The notes below the pieces were generated by a model that saw only the letters and a program-made list of their open reading frames with translations, did no database searches and was not told the origin of the DNA. 64,000 nucleotides of DNA from Nocardia jejuensis NBRC 103114. GTDB taxonomy: Bacteria > Actinomycetota > Actinomycetes > Mycobacteriales > Mycobacteriaceae. Positions 43,914 to 52,265 of this stretch are shown piece after piece; the first letter of the stretch is position 1; each line of letters opens with the position of its first letter. Both the position numbers and the translations under genes were made by a program. The stretch lies in contig NZ_BDBU01000023.1 in assembly GCF_001613145.1 (NCBI RefSeq), positions 1 to 64,000 of the forward strand, read 5' to 3'.

Positions 43914-45110
43914 TCATTCGCCGTCCTTCATGAGGGCGTACTGCGCCGCGGCGAGTTGACGGACATCGGCTTCCTGATCACTGAAGACTTCCGCGACGAA
44001 ACTCGAGTGCGGAACGAGGCAGCGGAAGCGACGGGCCTGCGGCTCAGTCGGATTCGGCGCTGCCGCTCGAAAGCAGGCGACTTCCCCGGCGCCCGACAAT
44101 CCATCCATCCGGACGTACCTCGACACCGTGGGGGTGTCGGTCAGGTAGCTGGTAAAGCTCTTGGCGGTATCCGCATCGCGAAGCTTGAACAGATACTTGT
44201 TGTCCGACACCGCGACTGCCTCAACGCCCTGATCCGCGTACTCGCGAGCCACGTCGGCGGGGTTGCTGCTCGTCATTGCCGCGTACATTCTGGGCCCGTA
44301 CACCGCGAACTTGCGAGCATCGGGCAGATTGTCGCCGGTGCTGACCAACCTGGTGAGCAATTTGTCGCGGTCGAACGGCAAGCTCTCCAGGTCACCGAGG
44401 GCCACCGGGTTGTAATCCGCCAACTTCCGAACCTGCTGTTGATAGGTCTTGGTCAACAGCGCCGTCAGCTGATCGAGTTTTGGTTCGCGCGTTTCGGCGA
44501 TGACCGAGATCACGACGGACTTGTAGGCCATCCAGCTGCCGATATCGGCGTAGCTGGGAATCCAATGACTCAGTGCCGCAGGGAACTCCGGCACAGACAC
44601 CGGCGTGTTCGAACCGTTCAACGCGAAATCGGCGCTCTCCATAGCGGCGGCCGCAGCGGCGGCGGACGGTTCATCGGGGAAGGCGATGAGCGTGACCTTC
44701 ACCAGCGGCTGCTTCAGATGCTCGCCGAGATAGGGAATGTCCGCTGCTTCCGCAGTGAAACCACCGTACGGATTGAACGGCTGCGCGGCGGCTGCCTGAT
44801 GGAGCTGAATTCCAGGGAGGCCGCGCTCACCGACGATTACATCTGCGTAGCGCTCCGCCGACACCTCGGGTGCGATCTCACTACCGAACACCACACGCTC
44901 CCCCAAGCGAAGCGACTCGGTGATCATTCCCCGGGCCCGATTGGCGCCCTGGTCGTACTTGCCATCGGGTCGCTGTGCCGAGTAGGGCCCGAAATCCTGC
45001 GCCGAGGCGGATTCAGGCGCCGAACTTCCGTTTCCGCCGCATGCGGCCGTCGTACCCGCCAACGCAGCAGCCAATGCCACTGCGGCGAGCCGGTTGTACC
45101 GGAACCGCAT
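43914..45110 (-). CDS. Secreted lipoprotein of the kinase-associated family, copy 2
   Basis: This 398-residue lipoprotein is paralogous to the one at 18220-19404. The ATG at 45110 follows GGGGGGCAA and starts MRFRYNRLAAVALAAALAGTTAAC, a signal peptide with lipobox TTAAC. The mature part has no recognisable catalytic motif. It is the first gene of the minus-strand lipoprotein-kinase-kinase cassette. Upstream lie a GACCGCGCGGTC palindrome (45177-45188) and a weak TTGACT/TATCCC promoter-like pair. Confidence 0.82.
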   Translation of the reverse strand: MRFRYNRLAAVALAAALAGTTAACGGNGSSAPESASAQDFGPYSAQRPDGKYDQGANRARGMITESLRLGERVVFGSEIAPEVSAERYADVIVGERGLPGIQLHQAAAAQPFNPYGGFTAEAADIPYLGEHLKQPLVKVTLIAFPDEPSAAAAAAAMESADFALNGSNTPVSVPEFPAALSHWIPSYADIGSWMAYKSVVISVIAETREPKLDQLTALLTKTYQQQVRKLADYNPVALGDLESLPFDRDKLLTRLVSTGDNLPDARKFAVYGPRMYAAMTSSNPADVAREYADQGVEAVAVSDNKYLFKLRDADTAKSFTSYLTDTPTVSRYVRMDGLSGAGEVACFRAAAPNPTEPQARRFRCLVPHSSFVAEVFSDQEADVRQLAAAQYALMKDGE

Positions 45111-45176
45111 TTGCCCCCCTAGGTCCGCGATCCAGCAGCGGACTGTATACATCTGAAACACCGAACCGGCGGGATA

Positions 45177-45188
45177 GACCGCGCGGTC
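45177..45188. promoter_or_regulatory. 12-bp palindrome in a promoter-like spacer
   Basis: GACCGCGCGGTC is a perfect palindrome filling most of the 15-base gap between minus-strand TTGACT (45197-45192) and TATCCC (45176-45171). It may be an operator for the lipoprotein-kinase operon; the hexamers are weak matches, so this is tentative. Confidence 0.35.
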
Positions 45189-45232
45189 GGAAGTCAATCT
45201 AACATCGGCTCAGAGGCCGGACCACATCGTTG

Positions 45233-46741
45233 TCAGCTGGTCGGCAACACATCGTGGCTTGTCAGAGCATCACTCGCACTCAATGTGGGCCCGCCCACCA
45301 ATTGGCCCACGATCGCCCACGGAGCCAGCCGGGGCTTCGTGCCCAGGCCGAGTATCTGCGCAGTCTTGCTATCCGGCACACCGTAGCGAATCCCATTGTC
45401 CGCGATGTAGAACAAGCTGTCGCGCCGCTGGCTACCCGGCTCGATTCCAGTGACACGGACGAATTCGCCGGTCGTCGGGGGAATGTATACGTTGTCGATG
45501 CGGTCACCGGTCTTGTCGCCGGAGGCGAGTGCAACAGGTACGGCCGACTCGGAAATCGGCAAGCGCGTACCGACAAGCATGCTGACCGAAGCACGGTCGG
45601 CGGGCCCTTCCGCGGCATCGGCATCCGCGCGGCCTGCGCCGCTTGCCCTCGTCCACTTGATGCAAGAGACCGGATTATCCTCCGCAGTAACAATTCTCGG
45701 TGCCTCACTCGGAAAATCATCGACGGGCAGGGTGTGCCTCGATTCGATTCCGTCGAGCATGTCGGGAGTAACCGACTTGATCTCGCTCATGCCTCGGGAG
45801 TTGGCATTGCGGATCATCTGCGCGGTGAACGCCGAAATCCGTTGTGTCCCATCGGAGAGAACAACGTACAGTTCGGACTGATCCGATGCTCCAGGCGAGG
45901 CGACACGGATGACACCTCCGATGGGGATACCGCTGAGCCGCCCCGGCCCGGGTTCACCGGCTTGCGGAATGGTCGGAGGAACCAGCGCCGGCACCTCGAC
46001 CGCCGCTCCCAGCAGCCCAGTGGTGACCGGACGAGCACGCTGCGATCCGATATTCAGCGACCGAGCCACGACAGTGTTCTGCAGATCGACCTCGGCGCGC
46101 TTGCCGTCGTAGATCAGGTAGTCCTTGTTCGATCTGCGAACCAGAAGGGCCGCATTGGGATCCGCCTGCTTGACCCGCTCGTTGAGCGTGAGATCGCCCG
46201 CGATCACCGTCGTCGTCGCGCCGGATGACGAAGCCGAGCCGCCGGAGGCGGACAACTGCACTGTTTCGCATAGTGTCCACTGCGACTTATCGCCCTGGCC
46301 TGATCCAGGCAGCGCCGCAGGGGCACCGGGAATACCCAGCATCACTCCGCGAGGCACCGAATTCAGCTTGGAATCCTTCACCGATTTCGGAGTCTCGCTG
46401 GTGCCCGTGATCAATCGCGCCGATGCGAGATTCAACGCCGGATGCAAGGTCATCTTGCTCTCGTCGTTCTTGTCCTTGACGACGACGTAAAGCGCGCCGC
46501 TATCCTTGCCCATCACGATGTTCGCGTTCCCAATCGACCCTTGCGGACGAATGAAGGCCAATATCGCGCAACCGGCTACGAACAGCACCGCCAGTATCGC
46601 GCCCGAGACCAGAGAACGGAACTGCGCACGCATCGGGTCGTGCAGCATGCGCACATCTCGGCGGATCAACGCGTGGTCCAGACGTCGCAAGAGGAATCGG
46701 TACCCATTGACCTGGGCACGAGTGGTCAATTGGGCTGGCAA
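45233..46741 (-). CDS. eccB: EccB, ESX membrane/periplasmic subunit
   Basis: This is the bitopic core subunit of the ESX complex, 502 residues. A short cytoplasmic N-terminus with the typical TTRAQVNGYRFLLRRLDHAL is followed by one TM helix at about 44-64 and a large extracytoplasmic repeat domain, as in EccB proteins. It starts with TTG at 46741 behind a strong GGAGG at five bases, and no ATG fits the family start. It is separated from the other ecc genes by the kinase cassette and the Xre/DUF397 pair, an unusual layout, and instead lies just after the esx genes. Confidence 0.94.
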   Translation of the reverse strand: MPAQLTTRAQVNGYRFLLRRLDHALIRRDVRMLHDPMRAQFRSLVSGAILAVLFVAGCAILAFIRPQGSIGNANIVMGKDSGALYVVVKDKNDESKMTLHPALNLASARLITGTSETPKSVKDSKLNSVPRGVMLGIPGAPAALPGSGQGDKSQWTLCETVQLSASGGSASSSGATTTVIAGDLTLNERVKQADPNAALLVRRSNKDYLIYDGKRAEVDLQNTVVARSLNIGSQRARPVTTGLLGAAVEVPALVPPTIPQAGEPGPGRLSGIPIGGVIRVASPGASDQSELYVVLSDGTQRISAFTAQMIRNANSRGMSEIKSVTPDMLDGIESRHTLPVDDFPSEAPRIVTAEDNPVSCIKWTRASGAGRADADAAEGPADRASVSMLVGTRLPISESAVPVALASGDKTGDRIDNVYIPPTTGEFVRVTGIEPGSQRRDSLFYIADNGIRYGVPDSKTAQILGLGTKPRLAPWAIVGQLVGGPTLSASDALTSHDVLPTS

Positions 46742-46797
46742 CTAATCCTCCGTCGGAGCGAAATTATGGACACGACAGTAACGGGTGTTCTACCGAC

Positions 46798-46831
46798 AGC
46801 AGCGCACCCCTCCCTAAGGGGGTGCGCTGCT
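46798..46831. terminator. Hairpin between esx gene and eccB
   Basis: AGCAGCGCACCCC (46798-46810) and GGGGTGCGCTGCT (46819-46831) form a perfect 13-bp stem with an 8-base loop. It lies 19 bases past the stop of the minus-strand esx gene and before eccB. Without a T-run it may attenuate rather than fully stop transcription, giving more esx than eccB message (inference). Confidence 0.7.
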
Positions 46832-46849
46832 CCGGACGGTTCATGCCGC

Positions 46850-47152
46850 TCAGAAGGAGAAGCCGTCGCCGATCTTCTGGTCGGCGCTGAGCGCGCGGTT
46901 CAGAGCGTTATCAACCTCGGTCGCGACCTTGCTCAGAGTCTCCAGAGTGTCGCCGTATTCGTTGTCCCAACGGGTCTTCACACCCTGGAAGCTATTCCAC
47001 GAACCGTTTGACTCGCCGGTGTTTTCGTTCGTCCAGGCAGTTTGCAGCTTCGTGGAGGCGTCGTTCATGTCGCTGCCCGCGGAAACCAACTGCCCGTAAT
47101 GGGTCTTCAGGGTGTTGGCAAGTTCCGTCATAGTCGCTTTGTCGTAAAGCAT
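46850..47152 (-). CDS. WXG100-like (Esx) protein with altered turn
   Basis: This is a small helical-hairpin protein of 100 residues, the size and amphipathic pattern of ESAT-6/CFP-10-type substrates. The central turn reads AWTNENTGESNGSWNSFQ, so the usual Trp-X-Gly is replaced by WTN with a short insertion and a second Trp follows. It lies 47 bases after the canonical WXG gene at 47200-47490 and the two probably encode a secreted heterodimer. No Y-x-x-x-D/E signal is evident in its tail, so the signal would have to come from its partner or differ from consensus. Confidence 0.78.
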   Translation of the reverse strand: MLYDKATMTELANTLKTHYGQLVSAGSDMNDASTKLQTAWTNENTGESNGSWNSFQGVKTRWDNEYGDTLETLSKVATEVDNALNRALSADQKIGDGFSF

Positions 47153-47199
47153 GTCAGTTCCTTATCAAGTGTTGTTGTGTCGCCGCTGGTCTGTACGAC

Positions 47200-47490
47200 T
47201 CAGACGAGATTGGTGAATCCGGACTGGTTCTCGGAGTCCATGCTCGTGAAGGTGGAGGTACCAACGCCGACCTGCTTCTCCATCTCATCAAGGATCTTGT
47301 TCAGCCGCTGAGCCTCACTGTCCCAGTTGGTGGTCGCGACCGAGAAGGAGTCGCTCGCGTCGCCCTGCCAGCCCTTCTTCGCAGCGTCGACAGCATCGGT
47401 GATCTTCGCGAGGACAGACTTGACATTGCCAACCACGTCAGCCATGTGAGTCTGCGCCGCTTGAGCAATCTGATGTTCGGATGCAACCAT
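47200..47490 (-). CDS. WXG100 family (Esx) secretion substrate
   Basis: This 96-residue helical-hairpin protein has the canonical turn GWQGDAS near the middle (residues 41-47). It is the upstream member of an esx pair with the gene at 46850-47152 and is expected to be exported by the adjacent ESX apparatus as a dimer. The ATG at 47490 is preceded by GAAGGT. I see no Y-x-x-x-D/E in the last 30 residues. The gene lies next to the EspG-PPE-PE unit and upstream of eccB. Confidence 0.88.
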   Translation of the reverse strand: MVASEHQIAQAAQTHMADVVGNVKSVLAKITDAVDAAKKGWQGDASDSFSVATTNWDSEAQRLNKILDEMEKQVGVGTSTFTSMDSENQSGFTNLV

Positions 47491-47586
47491 CGTATTTACC
47501 TTCGTCTCTGCCTATTTGCGGGTTTAGCGGATGATGCGGCTCGTCATCACCCGTTGGAGTGGATCAGCTGGCAAGCTCACGGCGGA

Positions 47587-48375
47587 TCAAGACAGCCACC
47601 TCCCCCCAGGCAGCGAGTCGATCAATGCCGAGATCGCCTGCGCGACACGGTGATCACTGCCCGGTGTCAATGTGGACCAGAGTTGCTGGTCCGGGGCGAC
47701 CCCTGGAGCTGCCACGATGCGGCCACGTGCGGTGTCGTAGACCACGACGGCTCCGAGCGATCGGTCTGTGACGCCGTCGGTGTAGGCGTAAGCCACCACT
47801 TCGGCGTAGGTATGGCAGGAGGACAGCGCCAGTCCGTAGACGGTCGCATCATTGTCTGCGACTCCGAGACTGTAGACGGCGCTGGTGTAATCCTCCGAAG
47901 TTATTGCGGTGTCGAATCGTTCGCCCAGATCGGCGGACAGTGCGCTGAAGTTCGCGACCTCCGCGGGCGGGCAGGACCCGAGAGCCTCGAGAATCGGCCG
48001 GGCGAGTGATTCGCCGGAGCCGTCGGCCCAGATGGAACGAATGTCGAGCTGGTCCCCCCTGCGGATCGCCAGCACATGCTCCTCACCGCGGCGAGCGATA
48101 CACACGCGCATCGCGCCCTCGTCGGTGAAGATCCGCGCGGCGAGTTCACGATCCGGCAGCGCCAACGCGAAAAGCGCTGCGGCGGTGTCAGGTTCGACAT
48201 CACCATGCGCGTCCATGATGCGGCGCGAGATCAGGTCCGCGCGCGCCTGCTGCTGCGCGGCCGCCCAATCATGGTGCGACTGCTGCTGCGGAGAGATCGA
48301 GAGCACCAGCGGCATTGTCTGCACACCGAGTTGTGCGGCCAGCGCGATCACGCCGTCGTTCGTGAGCGTCGTCAT
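47587..48375 (-). CDS. EspG-family ESX substrate chaperone, copy 1
   Basis: This is a cytosolic chaperone of the EspG type, 262 residues, which binds the tip of PE-PPE pairs and keeps them soluble for export. The protein shows the EspG-like mixed alpha/beta pattern (opening with TTLTNDGVIALAAQLGV and a C-terminal VAQAISALIDSLPGG helix). Its ATG overlaps the stop of the PPE-like gene by four bases, so chaperone and client are made together. A second, divergent EspG-like gene is at 52390-53163. The family call rests on overall pattern and context. Confidence 0.78.
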   Translation of the reverse strand: MTTLTNDGVIALAAQLGVQTMPLVLSISPQQQSHHDWAAAQQQARADLISRRIMDAHGDVEPDTAAALFALALPDRELAARIFTDEGAMRVCIARRGEEHVLAIRRGDQLDIRSIWADGSGESLARPILEALGSCPPAEVANFSALSADLGERFDTAITSEDYTSAVYSLGVADNDATVYGLALSSCHTYAEVVAYAYTDGVTDRSLGAVVVYDTARGRIVAAPGVAPDQQLWSTLTPGSDHRVAQAISALIDSLPGGRWLS

Positions 48376-49403
48376 GTGCTGACCTCCTCTCGTGTTGCGG
48401 TCGCGGGAGCCGCGACTTCCGCCCCGGTGCTCCCGGCGTTGAACGCGATATCGACGGGCGCGCGCTGAGCACTCGCGTCGATGCCGCCGAGCACAGCGGG
48501 AGCGACCTGCATGCCCGAATTGAGGCCGAGTTCCTCGTCGCTCGGAGACGCACCGGCCAGGCCGGCGGCCGGGACGTGCTCCTCCTCGGACTGATTGCTA
48601 CCCGCCATCGCGGCGGGAGCCATCGGCACCGAACCACTGGTCTGAACTGTAACCGGCTGCGCCACAACCTTTTCCGTGGTCGTGGTGACCTGCGGATTGC
48701 CACTGACCCGGAACTCGGTTTTGATCGGCGCGATGCTGATCGGCCCGATCGGGAAGCCGGACATGCCACCGAGAGATCCCGGTGCCGGAACCGCTTCCTC
48801 GGTTGCGGGTGCCGCCGTTTCCACGACCGAGGTCGCCATACCCTCGGTGATCGGCGGCGGCGCCTGGGCCTCCCACGGCGTCGAGAGCGGTTCGGTCGCC
48901 GCCTCATAGGTCCGCATCACCCGTGCCGCAACAGCTTTCGCCGCATCGGCGTCGGCATCGACTCCGGCAGCCTTGGAGAGAATAGGCGCACCGAGCGCGG
49001 TGCCCAACTGCTCCAGCGTGCGCTGCAGATCCCGAATCTTCTCCACGTCACCGGCATCCGGCATCGCCAACCGAGCGAGTTCGTATGCGGCGGCATGTGA
49101 TTCGGCCTGCAGGGCGTTGCTCGCGGCCGCCGCCGCGGAACTGGTGAACCAGTCCCGCAGCGCCCGGATGCGCTCGATGAACGCCGAGCTGTTCTTCGAT
49201 TCCCATGCGGTGCCGAGGTTTTCGAGAATGCGTTCGTACTCGATCGCCGCCGCCGCGAAACCGGCGCTCAGACGCCCCCACGCGACCCCGGCTTCGGCGG
49301 CAGGTATGGCACCGGCCCCCGTCACCAGGTCACGGGCCAGCTGCTCCGGCTGCCTGGCATCCCAGACCACATCGGTGAAGCCAGGTGTCGTCGGTTCCAA
49401 CAT
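48372..49403 (-). CDS. PPE-domain-like secreted protein
   Basis: This 343-residue protein's N-terminal ~150 residues are long amphipathic helices in the PPE pattern (VVWDARQPEQLARDLVTGAG, AWGRLSAGFAAAAIEYERIL, LGTAWESKNSSAF), with WES in place of the usual W-x-G. The remainder is Ala/Pro/Thr-rich and probably disordered. The ATG at 49403 is right for the family; a longer frame to 49559 would overlap the PE gene. PE lies 17 bases upstream and EspG follows with a 4-base overlap, the classic PE-PPE-EspG arrangement of ESX-3/ESX-5-type loci. Confidence 0.82.
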   Translation of the reverse strand: MLEPTTPGFTDVVWDARQPEQLARDLVTGAGAIPAAEAGVAWGRLSAGFAAAAIEYERILENLGTAWESKNSSAFIERIRALRDWFTSSAAAAASNALQAESHAAAYELARLAMPDAGDVEKIRDLQRTLEQLGTALGAPILSKAAGVDADADAAKAVAARVMRTYEAATEPLSTPWEAQAPPPITEGMATSVVETAAPATEEAVPAPGSLGGMSGFPIGPISIAPIKTEFRVSGNPQVTTTTEKVVAQPVTVQTSGSVPMAPAAMAGSNQSEEEHVPAAGLAGASPSDEELGLNSGMQVAPAVLGGIDASAQRAPVDIAFNAGSTGAEVAAPATATREEVST

Positions 49404-49419
49404 CGGCGGCGATCCTCGC

Positions 49420-49743
49420 TCAGACCGCGGGTGCCGCGAAGCCGAGCGAGCTCTGCTCCTCGACCTGGCCGTAGGTCGCGAACTGCGCGCGCAGCGTCGC
49501 CGCCAGCTTGCGCACCTCGTCCACGCCGCTGCCGCCGGACTGCTGGAACGACGCGGCAACGGTGTTCAGCGTCTGCGCGGCCCGCGCCGACACCTCGTCG
49601 GAGCCGGCCGGAGCGATGCTGAGCTTCGCCTGCTCGATCGTCATCCCGTTCTCGAGACGATCCGCGAGCGCGTCCAGCTGTGATGCCGCGGCGAGCGCGG
49701 TCGCGGAATCGAAACGCACGCCATCGAATTCGTTGGTGCTCAT
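49420..49743 (-). CDS. PE-domain-like secreted protein
   Basis: This 107-residue helical protein shows the PE pattern: a first helix (ATALAAASQLDALADRLENG), a loop, then SDEVSARAAQTLNTVAASF and a tail LRAQFATYGQVEEQSS, close to the AAGADEVSAAIA motif of mycobacterial PE domains. Y-G-Q-V-E in the tail fits the Y-x-x-x-D/E export signal. The ATG at 49743 has AGGAGGATGGC upstream. It should pair with the PPE-like protein encoded next. Confidence 0.83.
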   Translation of the reverse strand: MSTNEFDGVRFDSATALAAASQLDALADRLENGMTIEQAKLSIAPAGSDEVSARAAQTLNTVAASFQQSGGSGVDEVRKLAATLRAQFATYGQVEEQSSLGFAAPAV

Positions 49744-49784
49744 GCCATCCTCCTGTTACCCCTGCAGTTCAGTAAGTCAGCGCA

Positions 49785-51170
49785 TCAAAGAGTGAGCGCT
49801 TTGTCCGGTGGCTCGTCGACAGCTTCGATCGCACCGACCACCGGGATCGACACGCCTTCGATAAGTCCGACGACCTCGTCGCCGTGTGCGCCGGTGACCA
49901 GGTTCGCGATCTTGTCGACCGCGGACTCGCCGGCATCGCCCGCGCGCGCCGCACCAGCGGCGGAGCCCGGCGACATCATGCTGGGCACTGTCGTGTTGGA
50001 TTTCTGGTTCTGGCTCAGCGAGCGACCGCTGGGAGTGCCTGAGCCGCTGGTGGCCTCACCCGCGCTCAATCGCGAGGTGAGCGGGTTCGACGGTGAGCCG
50101 CTTCCTGCACCACCACCGCCGCCGCCTGCGCCGCTGAGCAGAGCGCCACCACCGCCGAGAGCGGAATCGAGGCCGCCACCGCCACCGGCCGAGTCGCCCG
50201 GAGTGAGTGCGCTCTCGTCGGTCTTCTTCTCCTCCACGGTCTTCGCGGTCGCGGCGGACTTGTCCGAGCTGTTCGCGGAGCCGCCACCGGTCAGGCTGCT
50301 CGACACCGACTTCGCGGCGTCACTGATCGACGTGGCGGCCGAAGACGCTACGCTGCTGCCCTTTTCGACGACCTTCTCCACGGCCTGGGTGCCGACGCTC
50401 GTGAACGGCTGCACCGCCTGGGAGACCTGGTTGGCCAACGAGATCGCGTCGCTGACGCTGGGTGCGCCCGGAACGGGGATCTTGATACCGGCGGCGGAGA
50501 TCTGAGCGGTGGAAACGCTCAGCTCTCCACGAGTTTTCGCCGCGATGACACCGACTTCGGTGATCGTGTCCGTCGCCGACGCGATCAGGAACGGTAATCC
50601 GGCCGGCGTCACCAGCAGCGCCGCACTCGCGGTGACCTCGGCGATGAACTTCGCGATGACCGCCGAGACCTCAGCGGATCCCTGCGCGACAATCGCTTGG
50701 GCGGCAAGCAGAATCGCCTTCTGCTCGTTGCTCTGGGCGACCAGCGACGGAACGACGGACTCGACCGCGTTGCTCTTGGTCTTCGCCGCTTCGGCCGCAT
50801 CCCCCTGCCAGCCGGACGACACCGCCGCAGTCGCAGCCTGACTGGCACTCGCCCCCGAGGACAACGCGCTGGACACCGCCGACATCAGCGAGGTGAGTCC
50901 GGTACTCAACACACCGGTGCCGAACGAGGAAAGCATGCTGATCGCAGGCTGAATCAGCGAAGTCAGATCGATGCTCGGCAACGTCGGCATCTGAATACCC
51001 GATAGATCAGGCAGCGATATCGACGAAATATCAGGCAGTTGCGGCAGATTGAGCGTGCTGAGCACGTCGGCAACCGGAGTGTCCAGCATCGACCCGACGG
51101 GGGTCGTCTGCAGGACATCCAGCACCGTCGTGTTCGGCGAGGCGGTCACACCGCCGACTGCTTCGGTCAC
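49785..51170 (-). CDS. EspB-like ESX substrate with WXG turn and Gly-rich tail
   Basis: This 461-residue Ala/Ser-rich protein has helical regions with a W-x-G turn (SSGWQGDAAEAAKTK, near residue 118), a segment IPVPGAPSVSDAI, and a Gly-rich low-complexity stretch around 320-360. A WXG-type helical domain plus long tail is reminiscent of EspB, the PE/PPE-fold substrate of ESX-1, but similarity is by architecture only. It starts with GTG at 51170, overlapping the EspC-like stop by four bases. It could be a self-contained PE-PPE-like effector. Confidence 0.65.
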   Translation of the reverse strand: MTEAVGGVTASPNTTVLDVLQTTPVGSMLDTPVADVLSTLNLPQLPDISSISLPDLSGIQMPTLPSIDLTSLIQPAISMLSSFGTGVLSTGLTSLMSAVSSALSSGASASQAATAAVSSGWQGDAAEAAKTKSNAVESVVPSLVAQSNEQKAILLAAQAIVAQGSAEVSAVIAKFIAEVTASAALLVTPAGLPFLIASATDTITEVGVIAAKTRGELSVSTAQISAAGIKIPVPGAPSVSDAISLANQVSQAVQPFTSVGTQAVEKVVEKGSSVASSAATSISDAAKSVSSSLTGGGSANSSDKSAATAKTVEEKKTDESALTPGDSAGGGGGLDSALGGGGALLSGAGGGGGGAGSGSPSNPLTSRLSAGEATSGSGTPSGRSLSQNQKSNTTVPSMMSPGSAAGAARAGDAGESAVDKIANLVTGAHGDEVVGLIEGVSIPVVGAIEAVDEPPDKALTL

Positions 51171-51478
51171 AGGTTCTTGAGGAAGCTTGCGGCCGAGGTC
51201 AAATCGGTGCCTTCATACACACCGACAGCCGACATGGCGCTGACCGCGGTCTGCCCGTGCACCGCCGCGACCTCAGCCGAGGAGGCCAGGTAGTTCCCCT
51301 GTGCAACAGCGAACGCGAGCAGGAAGTCCTGACCGATCAGGCCGAACACCGGAACGGCCTGAGCGAGCGCACTGACGGTGTCAGCTGCCGCAGCCCCCGC
51401 GATCTGAGTCGCGATGCCCGCGTGTTCGGTGCCGTAAGCCGCAATCTGCTGAAAATCAGCCTTCACGAGGTTAGACAT
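51167..51478 (-). CDS. EspC-like small ESX secretion target
   Basis: This 103-residue helical protein begins MSNLVKADFQQIAAYGTEHA and ends VGVYEGTDLTSAASFLKNL, where Y-E-G-T-D matches the Y-x-x-x-D/E type VII export signal. This is the plan of EspC/DUF2580-type proteins. The ATG at 51478 has GGGAGGGAACCC upstream; earlier in-frame codons to 51547 add a hydrophobic stretch without a ribosome site. It is coupled to the EspB-like gene and probably exported with it. Confidence 0.75.
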   Translation of the reverse strand: MSNLVKADFQQIAAYGTEHAGIATQIAGAAAADTVSALAQAVPVFGLIGQDFLLAFAVAQGNYLASSAEVAAVHGQTAVSAMSAVGVYEGTDLTSAASFLKNL

Positions 51479-51588
51479 CGGGTTCCCTCCCAAGTACAAG
51501 ATCTCGAATAACAGTACAAGCACGAAATGGGTTGTGCCAGATAGCAAAGCACAAACGCCAGCTCAAGGTTGCGTTAACAAACCGGACT

Positions 51589-51888
51589 TCAGCCGGCCAT
51601 CTCCTCATTGAACCGGTTGACTATCTCGGCCCGCCGCTCGAAAGCATTCCGCGCAGCCGCGGCCGCCGTGGTGACCACGACTCGCTCGAATTCCGCCGGC
51701 GTCATCCGAGAAACAGCATGGCTGAACTGCAGATCCTGCAGCGCCCCGTTCCCGTCGACCTCCGCCATGACGGCACCGTCCTCGGACGTCTCGCGCCCCC
51801 GCACGGCCTTCATCTGATCAGCCAGATCCTGAAACCGATACAGCTGCCGCCGAACCCGCTCCTCGAGTTCATCCATCGACCCGACCAC
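51589..51888 (-). CDS. YbaB/EbfC-family protein, EspL-like
   Basis: This small protein of the YbaB/EbfC fold (about 99 residues) has a coiled N-terminal helix (MDELEERVRRQLYRFQDLADQ), a central strand VMAEVDGNGALQDLQFS and a C-terminal helix. In ESX-1 loci the YbaB-like EspL is encoded next to espB and supports substrate stability. Here it sits just before the EspC/EspB-like genes. The GTG at 51888, with GGGGGAG three bases upstream, is my choice; GTG 51903 and ATG 51861 are alternatives. The upstream gene overlaps or abuts it, so they are co-transcribed. Confidence 0.75.
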   Translation of the reverse strand: MVGSMDELEERVRRQLYRFQDLADQMKAVRGRETSEDGAVMAEVDGNGALQDLQFSHAVSRMTPAEFERVVVTTAAAAARNAFERRAEIVNRFNEEMAG

Positions 51889-51899
51889 GTGCTCCCCCT

Positions 51900-52265
51900 T
51901 CACACAGTCCGAAGCCAGCTCTGTGGCTCCGTATCGTAGTCCTGCTCCTCGACAATCTCCTGCCGAGCCACGTCGGCCTCGGTCGGCAACCCCGTCCGCG
52001 CCAATCCGGCGGCACTCATCCCCGCCTCTTCCAGTTGCTTACGCTTGGCCAGCCCCGCCCGAGCAGCAGCCCGCTGACAAACCCGCAGCAACTCCCCAGC
52101 CAACTGCGTGGGATCCCGATGCAGCTCGGCCGATTCCACCTTCACCGCCAGGGGAAGCCCCTGCTCAGTGGTCCGCACCCGAATAGACCCACTCGGGTTC
52201 GCTGACGTCACCGAGGGCCACCCACCCTCGCCGGAATCAGGACTCGACGCCCCCGCCTCGGTCAT
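51900..52265 (-). CDS. Small ESX-locus protein of unknown function
   Basis: This 121-residue soluble protein has an N-terminal disordered region (SSPDSGEGGWPS), a strand-like SIRVRTTEQGLPLAVKVESAEL and a helical section with AAARAGLAKRKQLEEAG. It resembles small proteins encoded next to YbaB-like genes in ESX loci but I do not recognise a named family. The ATG at 52265 has GGGAGGGAGTTGTC upstream. It precedes the YbaB-like gene with no gap, so the two may form a complex. Confidence 0.7.
   Translation of the reverse strand: MTEAGASSPDSGEGGWPSVTSANPSGSIRVRTTEQGLPLAVKVESAELHRDPTQLAGELLRVCQRAAARAGLAKRKQLEEAGMSAAGLARTGLPTEADVARQEIVEEQDYDTEPQSWLRTV

Noticed and set aside
25430..47490. Classification of the locus as ESX-4
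   Set aside because: ESX-4 systems lack EccA and EspG and PE/PPE-type genes; all are present here.
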